From NCBI RefSeq assembly GCF_046115515.1, contig NZ_CP175953.1: DNA of 64,000 bases; one strand, written 5' to 3'. Source of the stretch: Gracilimonas sp017641085. GTDB lineage: Bacteria; Bacteroidota; Rhodothermia; Balneolales; Balneolaceae. The notes below the pieces were generated by a model. It did no database searches. It was given only the letters and a program-made list of their open reading frames with translations, and was not told the origin of the DNA. This document shows positions 7,443 to 14,668 of the stretch, one piece after another. Position numbers and translations under genes: made by a program. Each line of letters starts with the position of its first letter. Position 1 is the stretch's first letter.

Positions 7443-8711
7443 TTATTGAACAGAAATTTCATCTAACATGTGCGCTAATTTACCTGTCAGCTTTTTACGG
7501 TTATATGACTCAACCACCTCATCAGAATGTTGAGGCCAGTTATCTTTTTGGTAACATTCTACAATCGCTGACAGCTGCCCGGTGATCTCCGTGATATCGT
7601 AGGGATCTGCAATAAATGCTTTTCCATATTTCTCCAGCATCGTTTTTGCACTTCCCTCGGGAACAAGACCCAAAATTGGTTTCTTTGTTGCAAAGTATTC
7701 ACTCGTTTTTCCAAGTGAAATGATTGCAGGATTCTTTCTTTGGCCAATATTCAGCCACAGTACGTCCGCATTCATCAGGTTTTTCACGGCCAAATCATGA
7801 TCTACATACCCAAAATCCAACACTATCGAGGTTAAATCCAACTCATGAATCACCTTCCAGTGTTTGCTATTCAACCCTCCCTGAAACTGAAGCTCTATGC
7901 TTTCTTTGAGCTCCGGATTATGTTTCAATAATCTATGTACCGCCTTTAAAAATGATTCCGGCGTGCTTTCGGGATAAAAGGTACCGCTGTACAGAAACTT
8001 CAGTTTTTGGGGTGAACCTGATGCCATCTCACCGGCCGACTCAAAATCTTCCGGATCATAGCCATGCCCGATTACTTCCACTTCCTTAAGCACTCTTGAA
8101 GAGATGCTCCGGGCTATTTCCCTATTAATAGTAAGAAGCGCATTTGCTTTGGTGAGGGTGTCTATTTCCAGCTGTTCCATCTTCTTTTTGTGCCAGGCTG
8201 TAGGATATTTAATCAGGTGACTTTCCACCCAATCATCCCTCAGATCCATAACAACTGGGATACCGGTCTGTTCCTTCAGCTTTTGAGCCAGCATTAAATT
8301 ACTGTGCGGCGGGCCGCTTGCTAAAACTGCCTCAATATCTTTCTCTTTAACCAGTCCCAGGGCTTTTTCCAGGCCGGGTTCAATCCAGCTTCTCTTGTTA
8401 TCTGGAATGAAGAAGAAGGTAGAAAACCAGCGTAAAATTTTGGCGATCGTCCCTGGCACTTTTACTTCCTGGGCACTTTGACCGGTCCGGTGAAATGGAG
8501 TATTAGCCTCTACTCTGTGCACTTCAAGGTTGAGGTCTTTGACTTCCTGCTGAAGGGATTCATCAAAGGTGTGATAGGCTCCCGGTTCCGGACATAATAT
8601 GATCGGGTTCCAGCCAAAATCTCTCAGGTATTTAGCAAACTTGAGGGGACGCTGAACCCCACTCCCTCCCATCGGAGGAAAATAATAGACAATGAAGAGT
8701 ACGTTTTTCAT
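7443..8711 (-). CDS. Glycosyltransferase, GT4-like
   Basis: 422 residues from the ATG at 8709-8711 (MKNVLFIVYYFPPMGGSGV). An upstream TTG would add only three residues. The start is the N-terminal Rossmann half typical of GT4-type glycosyltransferases (YYFPPMGGSGVQRPLKFAKY, then LRDFGWNPIILCPEPG). The second half carries a nucleotide-sugar domain with FLYSGTFYPESTPESFLKA and DFGYVDHDLAVKNLMNADV. The acceptor and sugar cannot be told from the sequence; roles in cell-surface polysaccharide are likely. There is no signal peptide, as expected for a cytosolic or membrane-associated enzyme. It lies 15 nt after guaB and 30 nt before the M23 gene, with no other polysaccharide genes nearby. Confidence 0.82.
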   Translation of the reverse strand: MKNVLFIVYYFPPMGGSGVQRPLKFAKYLRDFGWNPIILCPEPGAYHTFDESLQQEVKDLNLEVHRVEANTPFHRTGQSAQEVKVPGTIAKILRWFSTFFFIPDNKRSWIEPGLEKALGLVKEKDIEAVLASGPPHSNLMLAQKLKEQTGIPVVMDLRDDWVESHLIKYPTAWHKKKMEQLEIDTLTKANALLTINREIARSISSRVLKEVEVIGHGYDPEDFESAGEMASGSPQKLKFLYSGTFYPESTPESFLKAVHRLLKHNPELKESIELQFQGGLNSKHWKVIHELDLTSIVLDFGYVDHDLAVKNLMNADVLWLNIGQRKNPAIISLGKTSEYFATKKPILGLVPEGSAKTMLEKYGKAFIADPYDITEITGQLSAIVECYQKDNWPQHSDEVVESYNRKKLTGKLAHMLDEISVQ

Positions 8712-8726
8712 CCCGGGCAAGGCCGA

Positions 8727-10214
8727 TCAGGATACCGAGTAGTTCGGCGCTTCCTTAGTGATCTGCACCGAATGGGGGTGACTTTCACGGTAAGAAGCTG
8801 CTGAAATCTGAACAAACTCAGCTTTCTTCATCTCATCGATATTGGCAGCACCGGCGTAGCCCATGGCAGCTCTTAGTCCGCCCGACATCTGGTGAACAAC
8901 TTCACTTAGATATCCCTTAAATGGCACACGGCCTTCAATTCCTTCAGGAACCAGTTTATTGATATCGTCCTCCACATCCTGGAAGTAGCGATCTTTAGAG
9001 CCTTTGTTCATCGCACTGATGCTTCCCATTCCACGGTAAGATTTGTACTTACGGGATTCATAGATAATGGTCTCTCCCGGACTTTCATCCACACCGGCAA
9101 ACATAGAGCCCATCATAACGGCATCGGCACCGCCGGCAATGGCTTTGGGGATATCCCCGGTTTGCTTGATGCCTCCGTCTGCAATCAGGCCGATACCATT
9201 CTCACGTGTAAATTCGGCCACTTCCATTACTGCACTTAACTGGGGAACTCCAACTCCGGTTACCACCCGGGTGGTACAAATTGAACCCGGTCCAACTCCT
9301 ACTTTCACTACATCGGCACCAGCTTCCACTAATGCTTCTGCGGCTGCCTTAGTGGCAATGTTTCCGCCAATTACGTTCAGGTCAGGGTACGAGCTTTTGA
9401 TTTTCTTGATGGTTTCGAGCACGCCTTTGGAATGTCCGTGTGCGGTATCAACCGTGATGGCGTCCACACTTGCAGCTACCAGTGCATCAACACGGTCCAT
9501 AGTATCGGCGGTAACACCAACGGCTGCGCCTACTCTCAATCTTCCCATTTCATCCTTACAGGCATTCGGGAAGTTCATTTTCTTTTCGATATCCTTGAAG
9601 GTGATCAGGCCAACCAACTTATTATTGGCATCTACAATTGGGAGTTTCTCAACCTTATAATGCTGCAGAATCTGTTCAGCCTGTTTCAGGTTGGTTCCTT
9701 CTTTGGCGGTGATCAAATCTTCGTGGGTCATTATATCACCGAGCTTTTTATTCAGCTCCGATTCAAAACGAAGATCTCTGTTTGTCACAATCCCTACTAA
9801 AATTCCGGTCTCATCCACGATGGGAATTCCACCAATCTTCTGCTTTTTCATGAGTGCCCGGGCTTCACGAACTGTAGCGCCTTCTTTCAGGGTAACCGGA
9901 TCAACAATCATCCCGCTCTCACTTCTTTTTACCAACCGAACATGCTCAGCCTGATCTTCAATACTCATGTTTTTGTGAAGCATGGCGATTCCCCCTTCCC
10001 GGGCCAGCGCAATAGCCAAGCGGTATTCGGAAACCGTATCCATTGCCGCACTAATGATAGGTACATTCAGTTTTAGAGAAGGCGTTAGCTGAACGGTGGT
10101 ATCTACATCGCGTGGCAAAACCTGTGAAAAATTTGGGACCAGAAGTACGTCATCGTACGTAAGTCCCTGGCGCGTAATGCGTTCAAAGGGAGAGGAGTTA
10201 TTCATTTTGTACAT
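8727..10214 (-). CDS. guaB: Inosine-5'-monophosphate dehydrogenase
   Basis: 495 residues. It converts IMP to XMP with NAD+, the committed step of GMP synthesis. A TIM barrel is interrupted by two CBS domains (about 100-210, GMIVDPVTLKEGATVREA and later IMTHEDLITAKEGTNL) that usually sense purine nucleotides. The catalytic loop GPGSICTTRVVTGVG has the thioimidate Cys313. The flap and potassium-site regions (GADAVMMGSMFAGVDESPGE, YRGMGSISAMNKGSKDRY) are present. ATG at 10212-10214 is used; a second ATG three codons later is equally possible. It is the first gene of the long minus-strand run leading into the atp genes. Confidence 0.98.
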   Translation of the reverse strand: MYKMNNSSPFERITRQGLTYDDVLLVPNFSQVLPRDVDTTVQLTPSLKLNVPIISAAMDTVSEYRLAIALAREGGIAMLHKNMSIEDQAEHVRLVKRSESGMIVDPVTLKEGATVREARALMKKQKIGGIPIVDETGILVGIVTNRDLRFESELNKKLGDIMTHEDLITAKEGTNLKQAEQILQHYKVEKLPIVDANNKLVGLITFKDIEKKMNFPNACKDEMGRLRVGAAVGVTADTMDRVDALVAASVDAITVDTAHGHSKGVLETIKKIKSSYPDLNVIGGNIATKAAAEALVEAGADVVKVGVGPGSICTTRVVTGVGVPQLSAVMEVAEFTRENGIGLIADGGIKQTGDIPKAIAGGADAVMMGSMFAGVDESPGETIIYESRKYKSYRGMGSISAMNKGSKDRYFQDVEDDINKLVPEGIEGRVPFKGYLSEVVHQMSGGLRAAMGYAGAANIDEMKKAEFVQISAASYRESHPHSVQITKEAPNYSVS

Positions 10215-10242
10215 GAAAAAGAAAGTTTGGCTTGCAGTTTTT

Positions 10243-10250
10243 CAAAGATA
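10243..10250 (-). promoter_or_regulatory. Candidate -7 promoter element of guaB
   Basis: On the minus strand the box reads TATCTTTG, an exact match to the TAnnTTTG consensus of Bacteroidota housekeeping promoters. It lies 28 nt ahead of the guaB ATG, giving a short leader. No clear TTTG -33 box at the usual spacing was seen, so this is a motif-level call. Confidence 0.4.
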
Positions 10251-10326
10251 AGGATATCTCTGTGGAAGTTCCGCATTGAATAACAATTTTTGTTGGGATT
10301 ACGTAGAGCGTCCAAACTTATTATTT

Positions 10327-11007
10327 ATGAGCAATAGCAAGACATACACCAAAAAAGAATTCAGCCGCATTCTGAGTAAAGCCTCAGAAATTCAAACCAA
10401 CAAAGATTTATATGGGGATCAGGAAGGGTTAACTGAAGAGGAATTAATTCATGTAGCTGAGGAAGTAGGTATAAGCCGTGAAGCGCTAAAGGAAGCTTTA
10501 CAATCTATAGACGAACCTGATCTTGATGAACAAACCTACAGCCTCGTAGAAGGCACTTCCCGAATTCAAAATTCGGCAACGATACATACAGAGTTTACCG
10601 ATGAGCAATGGGAAGACCTGATTCTTGAGATTCGTAAAGCTACCGGAGGAATAGGAAAAATCAGCAAATCAGGTAATACCTACGAATGGGAACAACGAAA
10701 GACTGACTTTGGCTATAAACACTTTTCCTTCACTCCAAAAGACGGCGTCACCAAAATCCAGATGGTTTCTTCATGGGGACCATTCAAAGGAATTGTTGGC
10801 TTCCTGAGCTTTTTCTTTGCTTTCATCGTAACCTTGATTGCCATAAAAGAAATCAGTGGTAAACAACTGGCCTTGATGATCGCACCCTTTGTTGGGTTAG
10901 GCGGGTTTGCCATGAGCCGGTTCTTTTTGAAAAGCTATTACCGAAAGCAAAAAAAGAACAGCTTGCAAAGCTTACCCTCGCCCTTACCAAAAAGATCAAG
11001 TCTTTAG
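10327..11007 (+). CDS. Two-helix membrane protein with a probable 3' frameshift
   Basis: 226 residues in the open frame from ATG 10327; an upstream TTG reading is not needed. The N-terminal ~60 residues (FSRILSKASEIQ, LTEEELIHVAEEVGISREAL) resemble a helical module found at the front of many membrane proteins of Bacteroidota and relatives. A beta-rich middle and two transmembrane helices follow (about 157-178 and 185-205). After YYRKQKK the open frame gives a low-quality tail and stops at 11007. The -1 frame instead continues EQLAKLTLALTKKIKSLGTP and runs to TAA at 11100-11102, looking like a natural C-terminus. The switch point is an A7 tract (10949-10955) that forms A AAA AAG in frame. A homopolymer error, a decayed gene, or real -1 frameshifting are all possible. 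Function unknown. Confidence 0.7.
   Translation: MSNSKTYTKKEFSRILSKASEIQTNKDLYGDQEGLTEEELIHVAEEVGISREALKEALQSIDEPDLDEQTYSLVEGTSRIQNSATIHTEFTDEQWEDLILEIRKATGGIGKISKSGNTYEWEQRKTDFGYKHFSFTPKDGVTKIQMVSSWGPFKGIVGFLSFFFAFIVTLIAIKEISGKQLALMIAPFVGLGGFAMSRFFLKSYYRKQKKNSLQSLPSPLPKRSSL
10950..10956 (+). promoter_or_regulatory. In-frame A AAA AAG slippery heptamer
   Basis: Codons CAA AAA AAG of the membrane protein at 10327 create the dnaX-type slippery sequence exactly in phase. A -1 slip would continue in an open frame of about 48 codons up to 11102. No strong stem-loop was identified by eye just downstream, and no upstream Shine-Dalgarno-like stimulator is obvious, so a simple indel remains the default reading. 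Confidence 0.35.
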
Positions 11008-11098
11008 GTACTCCTTCAAATTCTATCGAAATTGAAGACGGGGAAGTTTATCAGTCTCAGCAACCAAACAAAACTGATCAATCCCGTAACCGAAATCA

Positions 11099-11446
11099 TT
11101 AAAGCGGTTTTACTTTAAGGGCTTTGATGGCTGCATTCAGTGTGCAAATTCCATCCTGAAAACAGCTCACCCAGTAGTGAATAGAATCACGTCGGCGTTT
11201 AACAAATGGATCACAGGATGAAAACCGGCCCTTGAGTTCCTCAACCATGAACTTCACATCATCATTGATTTCAATTTTGAGTTGATCGGGTAAATTTCCC
11301 CAACCCATTAGTTCAAAAGCCTGCTGCATTTCAGCGTACTCATCCTGGCTCTCCCGCTCGATTCTCTTAAGAATTGGAACGGCAAATAAAGCTGTTAACT
11401 GATCTTTTTGTGGGGTGATTGAAAGTGCGTTGCTTGTCATAATCAT
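11099..11446 (-). CDS. Hypothetical cytosolic protein
   Basis: 115 residues, ATG at 11444-11446 (a second ATG two codons on is also possible). There is no signal peptide or membrane segment. The sequence is rich in charged helices (LKRIERESQDEYAEMQQAFE, IEINDDVKFMVEELKGRF), then a Cys-containing part (SSCDPFVKRRRDSIHYWVSC). I do not recognise the family. The stop overlaps the putative extended end of the preceding plus-strand gene at 11099-11102. The 173-bp region upstream carries an inverted repeat (11487-11504), so it is probably transcribed alone. That it is a real gene is supported by balanced composition and a start near promoter-like sequence, but not by homology. Confidence 0.55.
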   Translation of the reverse strand: MIMTSNALSITPQKDQLTALFAVPILKRIERESQDEYAEMQQAFELMGWGNLPDQLKIEINDDVKFMVEELKGRFSSCDPFVKRRRDSIHYWVSCFQDGICTLNAAIKALKVKPL

Positions 11447-11486
11447 CGGTTTTGTTTTTTGATTTACTCAATGATAATGACAGTGA

Positions 11487-11504
11487 GTGACATCATATTG
11501 TCAC
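11487..11504. promoter_or_regulatory. Inverted repeat, possible operator
   Basis: GTGACA and TGTCAC (6-bp perfect arms, 6-bp spacer) in the AT-rich region upstream of the minus-strand hypothetical gene starting at 11446. Arm size and spacing suit a dimeric regulator. The surrounding region 11447-11619 holds no gene. Confidence 0.35.
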
Positions 11505-11580
11505 CCCAAATAAAATTAAATTCTCTCTACAAACTGTATTGAAAATGCTAACTATAGAGCGTTAGGAAGTAAAACCTATA

Positions 11581-11606
11581 TTATGTACATTTATTTATGT
11601 ACATAA
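11581..11606 (+). promoter_or_regulatory. Tandem palindromic boxes, likely operator of the toxin-antitoxin pair
   Basis: TTATGTACATAA (11595-11606) is a perfect 12-bp palindrome. A second copy of its TTATGTACAT core stands at 11581-11590, so the GTAC centres are 14 bp apart. The boxes end 14 bp before the antitoxin ATG (11620) and precede an AAGGA ribosome site. Phd/YefM-type antitoxins bind such palindromes to repress their own operon. Confidence 0.6.
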
Positions 11607-11619
11607 TTAAGGAACAATT

Positions 11620-11859
11620 ATGAAAAAAGTACCCGTAAACGAAGTAAGAGAGCAATTAGCCAAATACCTCACCGAGGCCGAGCGAGGCGAAGAGGTCATT
11701 ATTACCCGGCATAACAAGCCTGTTGCCAAGCTGGTGAATTATGAAGAGCCTAAAAAAGAAAAATTCTCAAACATGGAAGAATTTCGGAACAGTTTAAAAG
11801 TAGAAGGCTCTGTTCTAAACACATTAATTGAAATGCGAAATGAGGAAAGAGTTGGCTGA
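11620..11859 (+). CDS. Type II antitoxin, Phd/YefM family
   Basis: 79 residues. The N-terminal part (MKKVPVNEVREQLAKYLTEA, then ERGEEVIITRHNKPVAKLVNY) is the Phd/YefM DNA-binding fold: a strand, helices and the ITRHNKPVAKL segment. The C-terminal ~35 residues are charged and probably fold on the toxin. The start is ATG 11620, with AAGGA 10 nt ahead. It overlaps the toxin gene by 20 nt. Two palindromic boxes just upstream suggest autoregulation. Phd-type antitoxins normally pair with Doc, YoeB or, as here, PIN toxins. Confidence 0.93.
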   Translation: MKKVPVNEVREQLAKYLTEAERGEEVIITRHNKPVAKLVNYEEPKKEKFSNMEEFRNSLKVEGSVLNTLIEMRNEERVG

Positions 11860-12286
11860 GCACAACGTATATATAGATACCAGTGCCATAATTCCATTCT
11901 ATTTCAAAGAAATTTACAGTAGTGAGTCTCAAAGACTATTTGAAGAGCATAGTTTTTTCCAAATAAGCGAGCTTTCTAAGATTGAGTTCTATTCGACAGC
12001 ACGCAAAAAGGTTAGATTAGGTCATACAACAGAATCAGAAATCAAAAAAGTATTTCGAATCTTCGAGCTGCACTTAAAGGAAGGCGTATTTTCTATTTTA
12101 AATGTAAACAAACCTCATTACGAAGCTGCCTCAAACATCATCAAATCGACGGAAAACTCACTGAGAAGTTTGGATGCCCTCCATTTAGGAATTGCCTACT
12201 CAGAAAACCTATCCATATTTAGTTTTGACAAAGTATTTATTAAAACTGCAGAAGAATTTGGGATTCAAACAATTGGCAATTATTAA
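11840..12286 (+). CDS. PIN-domain ribonuclease toxin, VapC-like
   Basis: 148 residues from ATG 11840 (a TTG at 11828 is the only alternative). The PIN motifs are present in order: VYIDTSAIIPFYF (first Asp), SELSKIEFYSTARKK (Glu), RSLDALHLGIAYS (Asp) and FSFDKVFIKTAEEFGI (Asp). PIN toxins cut RNA, often tRNA or rRNA, in an Mg2+-dependent way when the antitoxin is lost. The gene overlaps its antitoxin by 20 nt, and its stop overlaps the convergent folD stop by 4 nt. All acidic residues appear intact, so the toxin should be active. The RNA target is unknown. Confidence 0.92.
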   Translation: MRKELAEHNVYIDTSAIIPFYFKEIYSSESQRLFEEHSFFQISELSKIEFYSTARKKVRLGHTTESEIKKVFRIFELHLKEGVFSILNVNKPHYEAASNIIKSTENSLRSLDALHLGIAYSENLSIFSFDKVFIKTAEEFGIQTIGNY

Positions 12287-13179
12287 CTCTGCTCCGGATA
12301 AATGCTCTTCTTAGCTGCTAATAAGGTATTCTTCATCAACATGGCAACAGTCATCGGACCAACGCCTCCGGGGACCGGAGTAATCCAGCTGGCTTTTTTC
12401 TTAACCGACTCAAAGTCCACATCTCCAACCAGCTTGTACCCTTTTTCAGCTGTTTCATCGGCTATACGGTTAATTCCCACATCAATAATTACGGCGCCTT
12501 CCTTGATCATTTCTGCTTTAATCAGGTGGGGCTGGCCTGCTGCGGCAATCAAAATGTCGGCAGAAATAGTGTGCTGAGTCAGATCTTTGGTGTACTTATG
12601 GCAAATGGTTGTGGTAGCCTTTCCCGAAGAATTTTCTCTGGATAGCATAATCGCCATAGGCGACCCCACAATGTTGCTGGCCCCAACTACAACAGCATGT
12701 TTGGCCTTCACGGGAATGCTGTAATGTTTGAAAAGCTCCATAATTCCCGCCGGGGTACAGCTGCGAAAACAAGGCTGGTCAACCGTAAGCCTTCCCACAT
12801 TCATGGGATGAAAACCATCCACATCCTTACGATGGTCGATGCTTTCAATCACGTCATGAGAAGAAAGATGCGCCGGCAACGGAAGCTGCACCAAAATTCC
12901 ATCTACAGCATCATCTTCATTGTACTTTTGGATAATCGACTTAAGCTCTTTAGCTGAAATGGTATCCTGCAATATTTCGGTATGGGTTTCGATGCCCACA
13001 TCTTCACACGCCCGGGTTTTCGCGCCCGTGTACACTTTAGAGGCCGGGTCATCCCCTACTAAAATCACCTGCAGGAACGGCGCCCGATTTCCCTTCGCTG
13101 TCCAGTCTTCCACATCCTCCCGAACGCGGTTACGGACTAATTCTGCTACTTTCTTGCCATCAATAATTTCTGCACTCAT
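12283..13179 (-). CDS. folD: Bifunctional methylenetetrahydrofolate dehydrogenase/cyclohydrolase
   Basis: 298 residues, typical length. It interconverts methylene-THF, methenyl-THF and formyl-THF in one-carbon metabolism. The substrate-site segment SKVYTGAKTRACEDVGI holds the family's Tyr and catalytic Lys. Other signatures are GILVQLPLPAHL, DVDGFHPMNVGRL and the NADP-binding VVVGASNIVGSPMA, then PVPGGVGPMTVAMLM. Its start lies 1 nt after the stop of the NtrC-type regulator, so they are probably cotranscribed. It converges on the toxin gene with a 4-nt overlap. Confidence 0.97.
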   Translation of the reverse strand: MSAEIIDGKKVAELVRNRVREDVEDWTAKGNRAPFLQVILVGDDPASKVYTGAKTRACEDVGIETHTEILQDTISAKELKSIIQKYNEDDAVDGILVQLPLPAHLSSHDVIESIDHRKDVDGFHPMNVGRLTVDQPCFRSCTPAGIMELFKHYSIPVKAKHAVVVGASNIVGSPMAIMLSRENSSGKATTTICHKYTKDLTQHTISADILIAAAGQPHLIKAEMIKEGAVIIDVGINRIADETAEKGYKLVGDVDFESVKKKASWITPVPGGVGPMTVAMLMKNTLLAAKKSIYPEQS

Positions 13180-13180
13180 G

Positions 13181-14554
13181 CTATCGTTCTATGTTATACT
13201 TTTTCATTTTATTATACATGTGGCTGCGCTGTATGCCAATCTGTTCTGCCGTCTGAGAAATATTCCAATCGTTCTTTTCCAGCTGCTTCACTAAAAATAT
13301 GCGTTCTGCTGTTTCCTTGAAATCCTGAAAATCTTCTGTTTCATCAGCCAGCTTACCCAAATCCCCGGCTTTTAAATCCCTTGTTTTGAGCACGTCATTA
13401 ACCGTCTCTTTAGTGATTTCATCGCCGGATGCCAGAATTCCCAACCGCTCAACTGCATTCTGAAGCTCCCGAACATTCCCGCTCCACTCTTTTTCCTTTA
13501 GCGCCTTCAGGGCACCATCCGAAAATGAAATAGATGAAAAGCTGATATCCTTTTCCTTCAGGTTATTCAGGCAGGCTTTGGCAATTAGCGGGATATCCTC
13601 TTTACGCTCTCTGAGTGGAGGAACTTTGATTGGAATCACGCTTATCCGGTGAAATAAATCTTCCCGAAAATTTCCTTCTTTGATCTCTTCTTCCAGATCT
13701 TTATTCGTAGCGGCAAGTATGCGTACATCCACCGAAACTGATTCATTACCTCCCACGCGGGTCACTTTATTTTCCTGCAGAGCCCGTAGCACTTTGGCCT
13801 GAGCTTCCAAACTCATATCCCCAATTTCATCCAAAAATAAGGTACCACCGTCAGCCTGTTCAAACTTACCGATACGCTGATCGGAAGCACCGGTAAATGC
13901 ACCTTTTTCATGACCAAACAATTCACTTTCTAACAAATCGGATGGAATGGCTGCGCAGTTTACTTCCACGAAAGGTCCGGTGCTTCTTGGGCTTTTTTCA
14001 TGAATCCATTTTGCCACCAGCTCCTTTCCGGTTCCATTTTCACCGGTTATTAAAACGCGGGATTGCGTTGGGGCAACCTTTTCGATCAGCGTTTTGATTT
14101 TCGAAATAGCTTTGCTCTCCCCGATGATCTCCTGAACCTTCGGCAACTTTTTCTTGATCTGCTTGTACTCTTTGGCAAGATGTTGCTGGGAAAGCGCATT
14201 CCTGACCGAAATCAGCAGACGATTTAAATCCGGAGGTTTTTCCAGAAAATCATAGGCGCCCATTTTTGTGGCTTCAACGGCAATTTCTATGGTACCGTGA
14301 CCGGAAATCATAATAACAGGAAACTCGTGTCCGGCTTCGCGAAGCTTTTTGAGGGTCTCAAGGCCATCCATTCCCTGCATTTTGATATCAAGGAACATCA
14401 GGTCAATGTCATTCTCTCCAACAAAATCCAGGGCCAGCTGTCCGCTTTCCACGGTAGAAACATCATAGTTCTCATACTGCAGAATTTCTTCCAGCGTATT
14501 ACGAATGGCTTTTTCGTCATCCGTAATTAAGATATGTGCTTTCTGTTCAGACAT
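13181..14554 (-). CDS. NtrC-family sigma-54-dependent response regulator
   Basis: 457 residues. The receiver domain (5-120) has phosphoacceptor Asp56 in LMFLDIKMQGMDG. The AAA+ domain (about 140-370) has Walker A GENGTGKE (171-178), the sigma-54 contact loop GAFTGA (218-223) and Walker B GTLFLDEIGDM. A Fis-type helix-turn-helix lies at the C-terminus (WNISQTAEQIGIQRSHMYNK). It should activate RpoN promoters after phosphorylation. No sensor kinase gene is adjacent, so the partner is unknown. The start is ATG at 14552-14554; folD follows after 1 nt. Confidence 0.95.
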   Translation of the reverse strand: MSEQKAHILITDDEKAIRNTLEEILQYENYDVSTVESGQLALDFVGENDIDLMFLDIKMQGMDGLETLKKLREAGHEFPVIMISGHGTIEIAVEATKMGAYDFLEKPPDLNRLLISVRNALSQQHLAKEYKQIKKKLPKVQEIIGESKAISKIKTLIEKVAPTQSRVLITGENGTGKELVAKWIHEKSPRSTGPFVEVNCAAIPSDLLESELFGHEKGAFTGASDQRIGKFEQADGGTLFLDEIGDMSLEAQAKVLRALQENKVTRVGGNESVSVDVRILAATNKDLEEEIKEGNFREDLFHRISVIPIKVPPLRERKEDIPLIAKACLNNLKEKDISFSSISFSDGALKALKEKEWSGNVRELQNAVERLGILASGDEITKETVNDVLKTRDLKAGDLGKLADETEDFQDFKETAERIFLVKQLEKNDWNISQTAEQIGIQRSHMYNKMKKYNIER

Positions 14555-14592
14555 TCCCGGTATGGTTAACTATTGTTATGAGGCCGCGAAAT

Positions 14593-14651
14593 CACGAAAA
14601 CTTTAAGCCTACGCAAACTAAGATTACTACTTACAGTTTAGTGTTTTCGTG
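14593..14651. repeat. Inverted repeat between the regulator gene and dacB
   Basis: CACGAAAAC (14593-14601) and GTTTTCGTG (14643-14651) are perfect 9-bp arms around a 41-nt loop. It lies just past the dacB stop (minus strand) and upstream of the regulator gene, so it may act as a dacB 3' structure. No strong T-run follows. Confidence 0.4.
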
Positions 14652-14668
14652 TTTTTTATGGCAATACA

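Noticed and set aside
13181..14554. Sigma-54 target promoter near the regulator
   Set aside because: No GG-N10-GC type element was found by eye in the adjacent gaps.
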